Below, in pieces: positions 1 to 9,742 of a stretch of DNA of 64,000 nt (the stretch's first letter is position 1; each line of letters opens with the position of its first letter). A program made the translations under genes and the position numbers. The stretch is from Eustoma russellianum (lineage: Eukaryota; Streptophyta; Magnoliopsida; Gentianales; Gentianaceae). The stretch covers positions 30,742,637 through 30,806,636 of the forward strand of contig AP025062.1 of the NCBI GenBank assembly GCA_036186865.1, written 5' to 3'. The notes under the pieces are model-generated. The model worked only from the letters and a program-made list of their open reading frames with translations, searched no databases and had not been told where the DNA came from.

Positions 1-937
1 ACCATGCTGCCCGTTTCCATAAAAATAGGGCACGTACCATATGTGACATAAACACATATAAACATCATATAAGCAATATATAACATGTTGGAAGATCCAT
101 TGGCAAGTGAAAAGACCAGAATACCCCTCAGCACAAAAATAGGAATTTTGTCCTAGGATGAACCTAGACATGGTGCTGCTCCAGATTCATTTTTGCCATG
201 ATGTGACATGACTTATAAATGTGTCATATGATCATATAAATCAGTTGGAAGAAGACCAAATAAGAATGAGAAGTCCAAATGGTGAAATTACCAAAATAGC
301 CCTTATATAGGTCAATAAGCTTCCCACCGGGTCAATTCAGTTTTAACCCGTGCCAAGCATGCCTTTCCTCAGCCAATTAGATTCTAAATTGAATAAGAAT
401 CATGTGGGCTTTTGAATGACTCAATTTGGAGTTCATTTGCCCAAGATATGAACCAAAACCTGCAATAGGATACTAAACCGAACAATTTGCCTTATATTGT
501 AAGTCATGTGACTTCAAGGCTTGGTTAGATCATATTATCAACATGTATTGGCATATATATCATCTAAGATCAGTTTGAACAACATGTATTGGCATATATA
601 ATCTAAGATCAGTTTGAACATGTCTTGATTAAGATATGTGATTGAATTGGCCAAGTTCAATCTCATGATCTTAATCAAACTTGTTCAATCTTGATTCATT
701 CAAGCAATTTCACATTTAGCTCATAAGTTCATAAGTTCATGCCTTGCCAAAACAATTTCACATTTAAACGTTACACATACATGCTCACATATGCATCTTC
801 CAATCATTCAAACATGATATATCTATTTGCAATCATCATAACAATTACACATATGCACACATATACATTTTGCACAACAATTACACATATGCTCACATAT
901 ACATTTTGCAATCACTCAAACATAATATATCACAACA
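1..937 (-). repeat. Copia A left (3') LTR, partial
   Basis: This is the last 937 bases, in plus orientation, of a Sirevirus-type LTR. It starts mid-LTR at the window edge and ends with CACAACA. It matches 8801-9737 with a constant offset of 8800 bases, and I saw no difference by eye, so the insertion is young. It holds a tandem duplication of about 40 bases near 540-618 (core ACATGTATTGGCATATA) and repeated ACACATATGCWCACATATAC units near 845-905. As the element lies on the minus strand, this is its 3' LTR. Confidence 0.95.
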
Positions 938-1231
938 ATCTCCCCCTTTTGATGATTTGCAAAATTACCCCACATATGTGTATATTAAGCATTTAAATCA
1001 AGTGTGCATCTAAATCAAGTGTTGTAATCTGTGTAATCAAGTAAGCATCTAAATCAAGTGTTGTAATCTGTGTAATCAAGTAAGCATCTAAATCAAGTGT
1101 TGGCTGCTCCCCCTTAATGTGTTATCTCCCCCTTAACATGATATCTATCTTCCCCTTAACATGATATATATACACATTTATTTCTCCCCCTTAATTTTGT
1201 AAATTATGCAAAAGACTGAATGGTGTAGTAG
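938..1231 (-). promoter_or_regulatory. Copia A polypurine tracts and 3' untranslated region
   Basis: The stretch lies between the pol stop and the 3' LTR. Next to the LTR, at 938-950, the minus strand reads AAAAGGGGGAGAT, the expected plus-strand primer. Further purine tracts of the form TTAAGGGGGAG recur near 1106, 1127, 1150 and 1185. Multiple polypurine tracts are a known Sirevirus trait. There is no env-like ORF here. Short direct repeats (CATCTAAATCAAGTGTTGTAATC type) lie at about 1005-1100. Confidence 0.8.
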
Positions 1232-4200
1232 TCAGTTGTAAGCAATTAATCCAAGTCTTGCACGTAAAGTCTCAAAGATAGCTTGATTAAGGGGTTTAGT
1301 GAATATATCAGCTACTTGTTGATCAGTTCTAACATGTTCAATGTGTATATGTCCAAGATTAACATGATCTCGGAGAAAATGATAACGTACTTCTATATGC
1401 TTTGCCTTAGAGTGTAGTACAGGGTTTTTAGACAAATTTATAGCACTTGTACTATCACAATAGATGGGAATATTATTTACTTGTATTTCAAAGTCTGAAA
1501 GTTGTTGTTTAATCCATAATAGTTGAGTACAACATAGACTTAAAGCCATATATTCTGCTTCAGTAGTAGAAAGTGCAACACTAGATTGTTTCTTTGAAAA
1601 CCAAGATATTAGTGAGTTTCCTAGGAATTGACATGTTCCACTAGTGCTCTTTCTATCTACTCTACATCCACCATAATCTGCATCTGAATATGCATGTAGA
1701 CTTAGACTAGATTGTCTATCATACCATAAGCCTAATGTTGGTGTATGTTGAAGATATCTAAATATTCTTTTTACAGCTTTAAAGTGTGACAACTTAGGCA
1801 TACTTTGAAATCTTGCACACATACATACTGCAAACATAATATCAGGTCTACTAGCAGTTAGATATAGCAATGAACCAATCATAGACCTATATAGTTTTTC
1901 ATCAAATGCAACACCATTTTCATCTTTGTCTAATTTTGTTGAAGTACACATTGGTGTTGGAGATGGTTTCAAGTTTTCAAAGTTGAATTTCTTTATCATA
2001 TCTCTTATGTATTTGGCTTGATTGATATGTATACCACTTGATGTTTGTTTTATTTGCAAGCCTAAGAAATAGTTTAATTCACCAACCATAGACATTTCAA
2101 ACTCAGACTTCATACAATCTTCAAAGTCTTTTACTAAGTTAGGATTAGTTGAACCAAAGATTATGTCATCTACATATATTTGTATTACAAGCAAATCTTT
2201 GTCTTTCTTTTTCAAGAATAAGGTACTATCTATGGTTCCTCTTTGAAAGTTGTTACTTAGTAAAAAGTTGGCAAATCTTTCATACCATGCACGGGGGGCT
2301 TGTTTCAAACCATATAAGGCTTTCTTAAGTTTATATACATGATTAGGGTTCTTTGGATCTTCAAAGCCTGGTGGTTGTTTAACAAAAACTTCTTCTTGGA
2401 TAAAGCCATTTAAGAATGCACTCTTAACATCCATTTGGAATAGTTTGATGTTATAATAACATGCAAAAGCTAATAAGAGGCGTATGGATTCTAATCTTGC
2501 TACGGGGGCAAATGTTTCATCGTAATCAATACCCTCTTCTTGATTATATCCTTGAGCTACAAGTCTTGCTTTATTTCTTACTACAACCCCTTGTTCATTC
2601 ATTTTGTTCCTAAACACCCATTTAGTTCCAATGATTGATTTATCCTCGGGTTTAGGTACTAAATCCCACACATTGTTTCTTTCAAATTGGTTTAACTCTT
2701 CATGCATTGCATCTATCCAATATGCATCGTTTAATGCATCATTCACATTCTTAGGTTCAATTTGGGATATAAGTGCATGCCATTGATCATATTCATTAGG
2801 ATCTATTTGCCTACGTGTTCTAACCCCTTGATTTACATCTCCTATGATAAGTTCTTGAGGATGCTTTTGTTTATCTCTTATTTGCCACCAATTACTTGGT
2901 TGTGCATCTTCAATAGGTTCATGATGTTCAATAGGTTGGTTAGGCACATTTTCTTCATTATGTTCTTGTGTAGGGGGAGTTTGAACTTCATGCATTTCAA
3001 GAGTTTGATTTGGTGTTTCAATTTGATCATTTGTAGGGGGTAGGATAAGTTCATCTTCATCATGAAGTATTTGATCATTTGGTACATAGATTTCATGTTG
3101 ATTACTTGTTTGGAGATATGCATTTTCATTGAACTTCACATGTATAGATTCAACTATCTTTCTTGTTTGTGCATTATAACATCTATATGCTTTAGAGTTC
3201 ATTGAATATCCCACAAATATATGTTCATCAGACTTAGGATCAAACTTATCTAAGTTATCTTTTGTGTTCAATACAAAGCATTTACAACCAAAGACTTTTA
3301 GATAGTTTACTTTTGGGAGTCGTCCATTTAAGATTTCAAATGGTGTTTTGTTCAATTTCTTTCTTATTGATAGTCTGTTGATCATATAACTTGAAGTGTT
3401 TACTGCTTCAGCCCATAAGAATTTAGGTACTTTGTTTTCTACCATCATTGTTCTTGCTACTTCTTGAATAGTCCTATTCTTTCTTTCAACTACACCATTA
3501 AGTTGAGGAGTTCTTGGTGGGGAGAATTCATGTTTTATACCCTTTTCATTACAGAATTTGATTAATTCACTATTTTTAAACTCACCACCTCTATCACTCC
3601 TTATCTTAATAACATGTGATTCATGTTCATTTTCAAGTTGTCTAATTAGATTAGCTATAGATGATGCACTTTCATCTTTTGAAGCAAGAAACAATGTCCA
3701 AGTATATCTTGAGAAATCATCAACTATTACACATACATAATAACTTCCACCTAAGCTTCTTGTTCTACATGGACCAAATAAGTCTATATGCAAGAGTTCT
3801 AGTATTCTTGACGTTGTGAACTCGGTTTTAGGCTTAAGGGATTCTCTAACATGTTTGCCTTTGATACAAGATTCACATAGTTGAAAATCATTCAAGTTAA
3901 GTTTAGGCAATCCTTTAACAAGACTTTTAGCGTGTAGTTTTTCTAAGGTTGATATACCAATGTGTCCTAAACGTCTATGCCAAAGATTGGGATCAGATTC
4001 ATGTGAAACAAGACATTTTGTGTTACTACATAGCATATCATCCATGTTAAGCACATATATGTTTCCTTCACGTTTTCCTTTTAACACAACTTGATTGTTT
4101 TTATCCATTATCTTACAAGAAGTGGAGGAGAAGAGAACATTCAAGTTGTTGTCACATAGTTGAGAAACACTTAAAAGCTCAAAGGTTAAGTTACTTACAA

Positions 4201-4444
4201 GTAGGACGTTTTTGATCTCAAACTTGTTTGGATCACCAACCTTGCCTTTGCCAATTATTTGGCCTTGGTTGTTGTCTCCAAAGGTAACTTTGCCACCTTT
4301 TGCAACGTTTTTAAGTGTGCTAAACAAATTTTTGTTGCCCGTCATATGTCTTGAGCAACCACTATCAACTATCCAATTGGTTTTGTTCTTTTCATCTTCT
4401 TTGTTGTTATAACCAGCAACTTGTCTTTCTTTGATGTTATGTAC
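1232..4444 (-). CDS. pol: Copia A Pol polyprotein (protease-integrase-RT-RNase H)
   Basis: This is a Ty1/copia Pol in the order protease, integrase, reverse transcriptase, RNase H. The first Met (4345) lies inside the protease motif DSGCSRHM, so I extend the frame without a Met to just after the in-frame stop at 4445-4447, giving about 1070 residues. Numbered from that Met (1037 aa): pre-integrase zinc finger H123, H128, C157, C160; integrase triad D188, D251, E287 (D-D-35-E spacing); RT with YVDD at 724-727; RNase H with D888, the TTEAEY motif near 927 and D964. I see no internal stop or frameshift. Domain order and close resemblance to SIRE/Maximus proteins place it in Sireviruses. It lies downstream of gag in another frame. 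All catalytic residues are present, so it may be active. Confidence 0.95.
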   Translation of the reverse strand, partial: VHNIKERQVAGYNNKEDEKNKTNWIVDSGCSRHMTGNKNLFSTLKNVAKGGKVTFGDNNQGQIIGKGKVGDPNKFEIKNVLLVSNLTFELLSVSQLCDNNLNVLFSSTSCKIMDKNNQVVLKGKREGNIYVLNMDDMLCSNTKCLVSHESDPNLWHRRLGHIGISTLEKLHAKSLVKGLPKLNLNDFQLCESCIKGKHVRESLKPKTEFTTSRILELLHIDLFGPCRTRSLGGSYYVCVIVDDFSRYTWTLFLASKDESASSIANLIRQLENEHESHVIKIRSDRGGEFKNSELIKFCNEKGIKHEFSPPRTPQLNGVVERKNRTIQEVARTMMVENKVPKFLWAEAVNTSSYMINRLSIRKKLNKTPFEILNGRLPKVNYLKVFGCKCFVLNTKDNLDKFDPKSDEHIFVGYSMNSKAYRCYNAQTRKIVESIHVKFNENAYLQTSNQHEIYVPNDQILHDEDELILPPTNDQIETPNQTLEMHEVQTPPTQEHNEENVPNQPIEHHEPIEDAQPSNWWQIRDKQKHPQELIIGDVNQGVRTRRQIDPNEYDQWHALISQIEPKNVNDALNDAYWIDAMHEELNQFERNNVWDLVPKPEDKSIIGTKWVFRNKMNEQGVVVRNKARLVAQGYNQEEGIDYDETFAPVARLESIRLLLAFACYYNIKLFQMDVKSAFLNGFIQEEVFVKQPPGFEDPKNPNHVYKLKKALYGLKQAPRAWYERFANFLLSNNFQRGTIDSTLFLKKKDKDLLVIQIYVDDIIFGSTNPNLVKDFEDCMKSEFEMSMVGELNYFLGLQIKQTSSGIHINQAKYIRDMIKKFNFENLKPSPTPMCTSTKLDKDENGVAFDEKLYRSMIGSLLYLTASRPDIMFAVCMCARFQSMPKLSHFKAVKRIFRYLQHTPTLGLWYDRQSSLSLHAYSDADYGGCRVDRKSTSGTCQFLGNSLISWFSKKQSSVALSTTEAEYMALSLCCTQLLWIKQQLSDFEIQVNNIPIYCDSTSAINLSKNPVLHSKAKHIEVRYHFLRDHVNLGHIHIEHVRTDQQVADIFTKPLNQAIFETLRARLGLIAYN

Positions 4445-4512
4445 CTACAAATGTAAATAACAACTTAGGTACCCTTTGATTTTGGGTCCTTTCAAGGTTA
4501 GACAAGTTAAGT

Positions 4513-6681
4513 TCATGTTAGTGTACCTTTAGGTACCCAAACTTGAACAACCTTTCTTGGTTTTGAAATGTTAAAATCATGTTGCATATAATGATCAAAT
4601 AGTGGATTTTGATACATAGAATATGATGGAAAAGGGGCTGCATATTTATGTCTAGTTGGATAAGTATTGTAAGTTCTATATGCATTTGAATGTTGCCATG
4701 TATATGAGTTATATCTTGGCCGTGAGTTATCATAGTTTCTAGGCCGTGTATAAGCATTGAATTTAGGCCGTGTATACGCAAGATGTTGTGTGTGTCTGGG
4801 CCGTGTGTTGTAAACTGATTTAGGCCGAGAGTATGTCATGTTCTTCACATAAGCATGTTGTTGCATATAAGGCATAACTTGAGCAGATTGCATACTACTT
4901 TGTTTAGGCATTCTTGTATACATGTAAGCATGGTTTCTAGGTGTATTTACCTTCCTATATGTTGATGCATTTTGCAATCTTTGTGATGAAGGTGGTGTGG
5001 GCAGAATAGGTTCATTTCTAAATGCATTTGGCCTATATTTCATGTTGGTTGAAGATGATACAAATGTTGTTTCCTTAGGTGTGTATTCAGCTTCTTTAAC
5101 ATATCCAAGACCTTGTTTGTCATTTCCATGCTTTTGAGATGCAATAAGAGTGTCTAACATGTTGGAACCATTCTTAAATTGTTCTAAAGATTTGATCAAG
5201 TCTAGGTTGCATGCTTTTAATGATTCAAATTCAGTTTGTATTTCATGTAATTTAGACTTTAAAGCGTTGTAATCAACACATTGCACACATTGCACATTTT
5301 CATGTTTGTTCTTAAGTTCCTTAATCTGATTTTGCATTGAACTAATAGTGTTAGATGATTCAAGTTGAAGAACTTCTAGTTGAGAAGTTAGATTCAAGTT
5401 AGACGTCTCCAACTTGTTCTTCTCCTCAACTATTCTTTTCTTCTCCTTGGATAGCTTCTTATATCTATCATGCAACTTTTCTAATTCATCCAACAATTCA
5501 TCTTGAGTAAAATCACATTCAGAGTCAGAATCGAATGTTACCTCATTTGTAGACTTTGAAGCCAAACATGTTTGTGCAACTTCAGGTTCCTCCTCGGATT
5601 CGGATGAAGATGTGTCATCCCAAGTGCTTGAACTTACCTTGAGAGCTTTCTTCCTCCTTTGCATAGGTTCTACTCTAGTTTTTGTCCTTGTCTTGTCATC
5701 CATGTCACGGTTTTTGTTCTTGTTTGGACAATCATATGATATGTGTCCTTGTTTGCCACATTCATAACACTTAAGTTCTTTATCATACCATTTACCATCT
5801 TGTTTGTTAGATTTCACATTGATAGGGGCAGCTGATTTTGCTTGTCTTTTAGTTGGTCTTTTCTTGAAAAACTTCCTTAAACGCCTAGCTAACAACATTA
5901 TGTCTTCTTCATCACTTTCATCATCACTTTCATACTCGGCTTGATTAGATGATTCGGGTTCATTTGTTACAAATGCAAGTGATTTAGACTTGTTACTAGT
6001 TTCAGCCTTTCTTATATTCAACTTGTTTTCATAAACTTTTAAAGAGCCTATCAATTCATCAAGTTTTATTTGAGAAAGATCTTTGCTTTCTTCAATGGCA
6101 CTAACTTTGGCATCCCATTCAATTGGCAAACTTCTCAAAACTTTTTGCACTTTTTCTTTCATCAAAAACGTTTTACCAAGGGATTCAAGTGAGTTGTATA
6201 AGTTTGTAAGCCTTAAATCCATATCAACAATTGATTCATTAGGCAGTAAATGAAATGTTTCAAGTGTAGTCATTAACATGTTAATCTTTGATTCCTTTAC
6301 TTGATTAGTTCCTTCATGCTTCATTTCAAGACATTTCCACATATCCTTTGCACTTAAACATGAAGAGACATAGGCAGATTCACTCCTACTTAAACCATTC
6401 AACAATAATTGCATTGCTTTAGCATTAAGACTCATTTTCTTTTTATCTTCATCACTCCAATCTTTTCTATATTTCTCAACTTCTTGTGATAAGCCATCAA
6501 TTATAACATGCTTAGTAGGCACATAAGGTCCATCTTCAATGATAGACCACAAGTCTATATCAATAGCCATTAAGAACAATTTCATCCTAAGTTTCCAATG
6601 ACTAAAGTTTTCTCCATCAAAAAGAGGTGGTCTTTGTGTGGACATGCCTTCTAATTCTATTTTCATGTGTGACTTAGACAT
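4513..6681 (-). CDS. gag: Copia A Gag
   Basis: This 722-residue Gag would form the virus-like particle that packages element RNA in the cytoplasm. The N-terminus holds the copia RPPLFDGENFSHWK motif (18-31), then the UBN2-type gag domain to about residue 220. An acidic patch (250-260) and a basic KRPTKRQAK segment follow. A CCHC zinc knuckle sits at C305, C308, H313, C318. A coiled coil spans about 392-465. The tail (about 565-700) is rich in Tyr, Arg and Pro with repeated YTRPR units. The start is the first Met after the leader, 186 bases from the LTR. The long coiled-coil-bearing Gag fits Sireviruses. The stop is followed by a 68-base gap before the pol frame opens, in a different phase. 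Confidence 0.94.
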   Translation of the reverse strand: MSKSHMKIELEGMSTQRPPLFDGENFSHWKLRMKLFLMAIDIDLWSIIEDGPYVPTKHVIIDGLSQEVEKYRKDWSDEDKKKMSLNAKAMQLLLNGLSRSESAYVSSCLSAKDMWKCLEMKHEGTNQVKESKINMLMTTLETFHLLPNESIVDMDLRLTNLYNSLESLGKTFLMKEKVQKVLRSLPIEWDAKVSAIEESKDLSQIKLDELIGSLKVYENKLNIRKAETSNKSKSLAFVTNEPESSNQAEYESDDESDEEDIMLLARRLRKFFKKRPTKRQAKSAAPINVKSNKQDGKWYDKELKCYECGKQGHISYDCPNKNKNRDMDDKTRTKTRVEPMQRRKKALKVSSSTWDDTSSSESEEEPEVAQTCLASKSTNEVTFDSDSECDFTQDELLDELEKLHDRYKKLSKEKKRIVEEKNKLETSNLNLTSQLEVLQLESSNTISSMQNQIKELKNKHENVQCVQCVDYNALKSKLHEIQTEFESLKACNLDLIKSLEQFKNGSNMLDTLIASQKHGNDKQGLGYVKEAEYTPKETTFVSSSTNMKYRPNAFRNEPILPTPPSSQRLQNASTYRKVNTPRNHAYMYTRMPKQSSMQSAQVMPYMQQHAYVKNMTYSRPKSVYNTRPRHTQHLAYTRPKFNAYTRPRNYDNSRPRYNSYTWQHSNAYRTYNTYPTRHKYAAPFPSYSMYQNPLFDHYMQHDFNISKPRKVVQVWVPKGTLT

Positions 6682-6867
6682 GCTTCTTAGTGTGTGAGAA
6701 AACGTTTAAAACACTTATAAGAAGGAAAGAAAGTGTCACCTTGTTGTAGATACCAAATATGAAGAATATAAGACAACCAGAAAATTTCCAGCAACTTTGC
6801 AACTTGGAGTGTAAACTGTTTTCAGCTCAAATAAGAATATGGTGCTCAACCTTGCTCTGATACCAAT
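6682..6867 (-). promoter_or_regulatory. Copia A leader and tRNA-iMet primer-binding site
   Basis: This is the untranslated leader between the 5' LTR and the gag start. On the minus strand TGGTATCAGAGC lies at 6854-6865, two bases from the LTR edge, and is complementary to the 3' end of initiator-Met tRNA, the usual copia primer. Confidence 0.9.
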
Positions 6868-9737
6868 TGTTGGACCTGTATAGCACCACTAGAGGGGGGG
6901 GTGAATAGTGGGTTAGCGGAAATTACACTACAATTACCTTCAAAAACTTGTTTGAAGACCCCTTTGCCTCTTTAGCCTCAGATTCTGGAATTTCCAGAAA
7001 CAGTTCACTGTTTTGAGCGCTTTGGTTGAACCACTTATACACCTGTGCAAGCTCTCAAACTTGGCAGAGATCAAGTTTAGAATGTTTATAGTATGTCATA
7101 AAAATTTCATTCAATTCCAAGCAAGTTAGCACGTTCAAATAAGCAAGAAAAGTAAAGTGTGCAATTCTGGCAGTTTCAGGCAGAATGTTAGCTTAACTTC
7201 AAACGATGATATCTCAAAATCTACCCGTGCTATTTTGATGAATCTTATGTCAAATTAAACCTCAAGATGTCTAGTTTAATTTGATATAAGGCTCACTCCA
7301 AGATTCGAAGGATAGCCTATTCAAATTGCACAAGTTTGCACACTGGTCAGAACTGTTCACAGAATGTAGCAACAATTTTGTGAAGATGATTTGAATATGC
7401 TAAACACCTTAGAATTTAGTGATTCTTGCGGCTAATGAAAGCTAACACATTGAAGTATAATATATCCAAAATTCATGCAATTCTAAGACTGTTTGCTTGT
7501 TCAATTATGCGTGCCAAGTTAGTGTAATTCTCAGGCAGAAAACAGTAAGTGCAGGAAATAAGTAAAGAACACAAGGAATTATCCTGGTTCGGTCAATGTG
7601 ATCTACTCCAGTCCCAAGAGACACCTTCTCTTGGATTTCACTAAACACCAAACACCAAAGTCACCTTACAAAGCCAAAGGAAGAAGCTTTTCACCAACTT
7701 CTTCAAGAGGCTGCACCAAAACTGAAAATCAGCACTAGTTTGTTTCACCTTTGCACCTTTGCACCTTTGCACCTTTTGCTCACCTCTAAGGAGTAAGCTT
7801 TATACACCAGCTTCTCCCTTACAATATGTCGTTTAAAAGGTGTTGAAATGACAAGAAATGAAGAACTATACAATCATAAAGCTTGCTACAAATGTGTTCT
7901 TCAATAGAGAAGAGAAGAAGAAAAGAATGGAGACAAAGAGCTAATTGTCTTGCTTGCTTTCTTGCTCTTTTTCGTTGGATGCACCTTTACTCTTCATCTT
8001 TGGAGCTATTTATAGCCAAGAGGACAGCCTAAAGGCTCCTTAAAGTAGCCGTTTGGAATGGATGAGAATGGGAGAAAATTCAGCACCTTTTTAGCTACCA
8101 AAATTCATCATTTGACTTTCAAGATAAATCTGAATTTTTGAATGCTTTGAAATAGTCTTCCAACCTGAACTTTTATCCCATTATAGCCGTTGGAATGAGA
8201 TAGACAATGGCTCCATTTGAATGTTTAAAAGGCAGCTCCAATCAGCAATATCCATGTGTAAATAACTTGCCATGTATGCAGCTGAATTGGCATGTATTTT
8301 GAACAACTTTGGCTCCTCATTTTGAATGTCAAATAGACGTTGGAAAGCCCTTGAAGATAGGCATTGAAGAATAGTTCAAATATAGTTAGAAATCAGCCAA
8401 GTTTGTTTGAGAATAAGTCTTCACCATTTGAATCATATATAGCCGTTTGCTATCTTCCTTGGTTGAGAGATTTTTGCTCCAACTTTGAATACATATAGCC
8501 GTTTGTATTGAGAGATCTTTGCTCCACATTTTAACCAAAATAGCCGTTTGAATCAGCTCCAAAATATAGAAGAATAATCACTTAAAATCAGCACCAAAAT
8601 AGGATGTAATTCAACTTGCCTTGTCTTGTTCAAAATCTGAAAATTTGAACATGATATATGCGCCAACATCCGTGTGTAAACATATAATATATAGTCATTT
8701 ATGTCTTCAACATGTAGCATAGAAAACCATATGAAGAATACCAAGAATTCCAAGAAAACCATAGATGTGATAACCATAACATAAGAATTCCAATTGAGAT
8801 ACCATGCTGCCCGTTTCCATAAAAATAGGGCACGTACCATATGTGACATAAACACATATAAACATCATATAAGCAATATATAACATGTTGGAAGATCCAT
8901 TGGCAAGTGAAAAGACCAGAATACCCCTCAGCACAAAAATAGGAATTTTGTCCTAGGATGAACCTAGACATGGTGCTGCTCCAGATTCATTTTTGCCATG
9001 ATGTGACATGACTTATAAATGTGTCATATGATCATATAAATCAGTTGGAAGAAGACCAAATAAGAATGAGAAGTCCAAATGGTGAAATTACCAAAATAGC
9101 CCTTATATAGGTCAATAAGCTTCCCACCGGGTCAATTCAGTTTTAACCCGTGCCAAGCATGCCTTTCCTCAGCCAATTAGATTCTAAATTGAATAAGAAT
9201 CATGTGGGCTTTTGAATGACTCAATTTGGAGTTCATTTGCCCAAGATATGAACCAAAACCTGCAATAGGATACTAAACCGAACAATTTGCCTTATATTGT
9301 AAGTCATGTGACTTCAAGGCTTGGTTAGATCATATTATCAACATGTATTGGCATATATATCATCTAAGATCAGTTTGAACAACATGTATTGGCATATATA
9401 ATCTAAGATCAGTTTGAACATGTCTTGATTAAGATATGTGATTGAATTGGCCAAGTTCAATCTCATGATCTTAATCAAACTTGTTCAATCTTGATTCATT
9501 CAAGCAATTTCACATTTAGCTCATAAGTTCATAAGTTCATGCCTTGCCAAAACAATTTCACATTTAAACGTTACACATACATGCTCACATATGCATCTTC
9601 CAATCATTCAAACATGATATATCTATTTGCAATCATCATAACAATTACACATATGCACACATATACATTTTGCACAACAATTACACATATGCTCACATAT
9701 ACATTTTGCAATCACTCAAACATAATATATCACAACA
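6868..9737 (-). repeat. Copia A right (5') LTR, full length
   Basis: This 2870-base LTR runs from TGTTGG to CAACA in plus orientation, with 5-base inverted ends. It is unusually long for copia but matches the pairs of B (2865) and H (2824). It contains a G8 run near 6893, four CACCTTTG units near 7745-7775, and the TATA signal listed separately. The small ORFs inside it are not conserved between copies. Confidence 0.95.
8006..8015 (-). promoter_or_regulatory. Candidate TATA box of copia A 5' LTR
   Basis: The minus strand reads CTATAAATAG, a good plant TATA box in the LTR that drives the genomic RNA. It is kept in the LTRs of B and H. The word is nearly palindromic (CTATTTATAG on the plus strand). 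The transcription start cannot be fixed from sequence. Confidence 0.55.
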
Positions 9738-9742
9738 AGACT
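9738..9742. repeat. Presumed target duplication AGACT of copia A (one side)
   Basis: These are the five bases right after the LTR end, inside the interrupted RT codons of F. The partner copy would lie outside the window on the left, so it is untested here. Confidence 0.4.

Noticed and set aside
739..996. Plus-strand ORF starting MPCQNNFTFKR in every copia LTR
   Set aside because: It is low-complexity translation of ACACATATGC-type repeats that runs out of the LTR into whatever sequence follows.
938..1231. Env-like gene between pol and 3' LTR, as reported in some Sireviruses
   Set aside because: Only about 290 bases separate pol from the LTR and they hold polypurine tracts and short repeats.
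2604..3740. Plus-strand ORFs of 60-93 codons opposite copia A pol (also at the same places in B and H)
   Set aside because: They are antisense shadows of a conserved minus-strand Pol; their conservation is explained by the coding strand and the youth of the copies.
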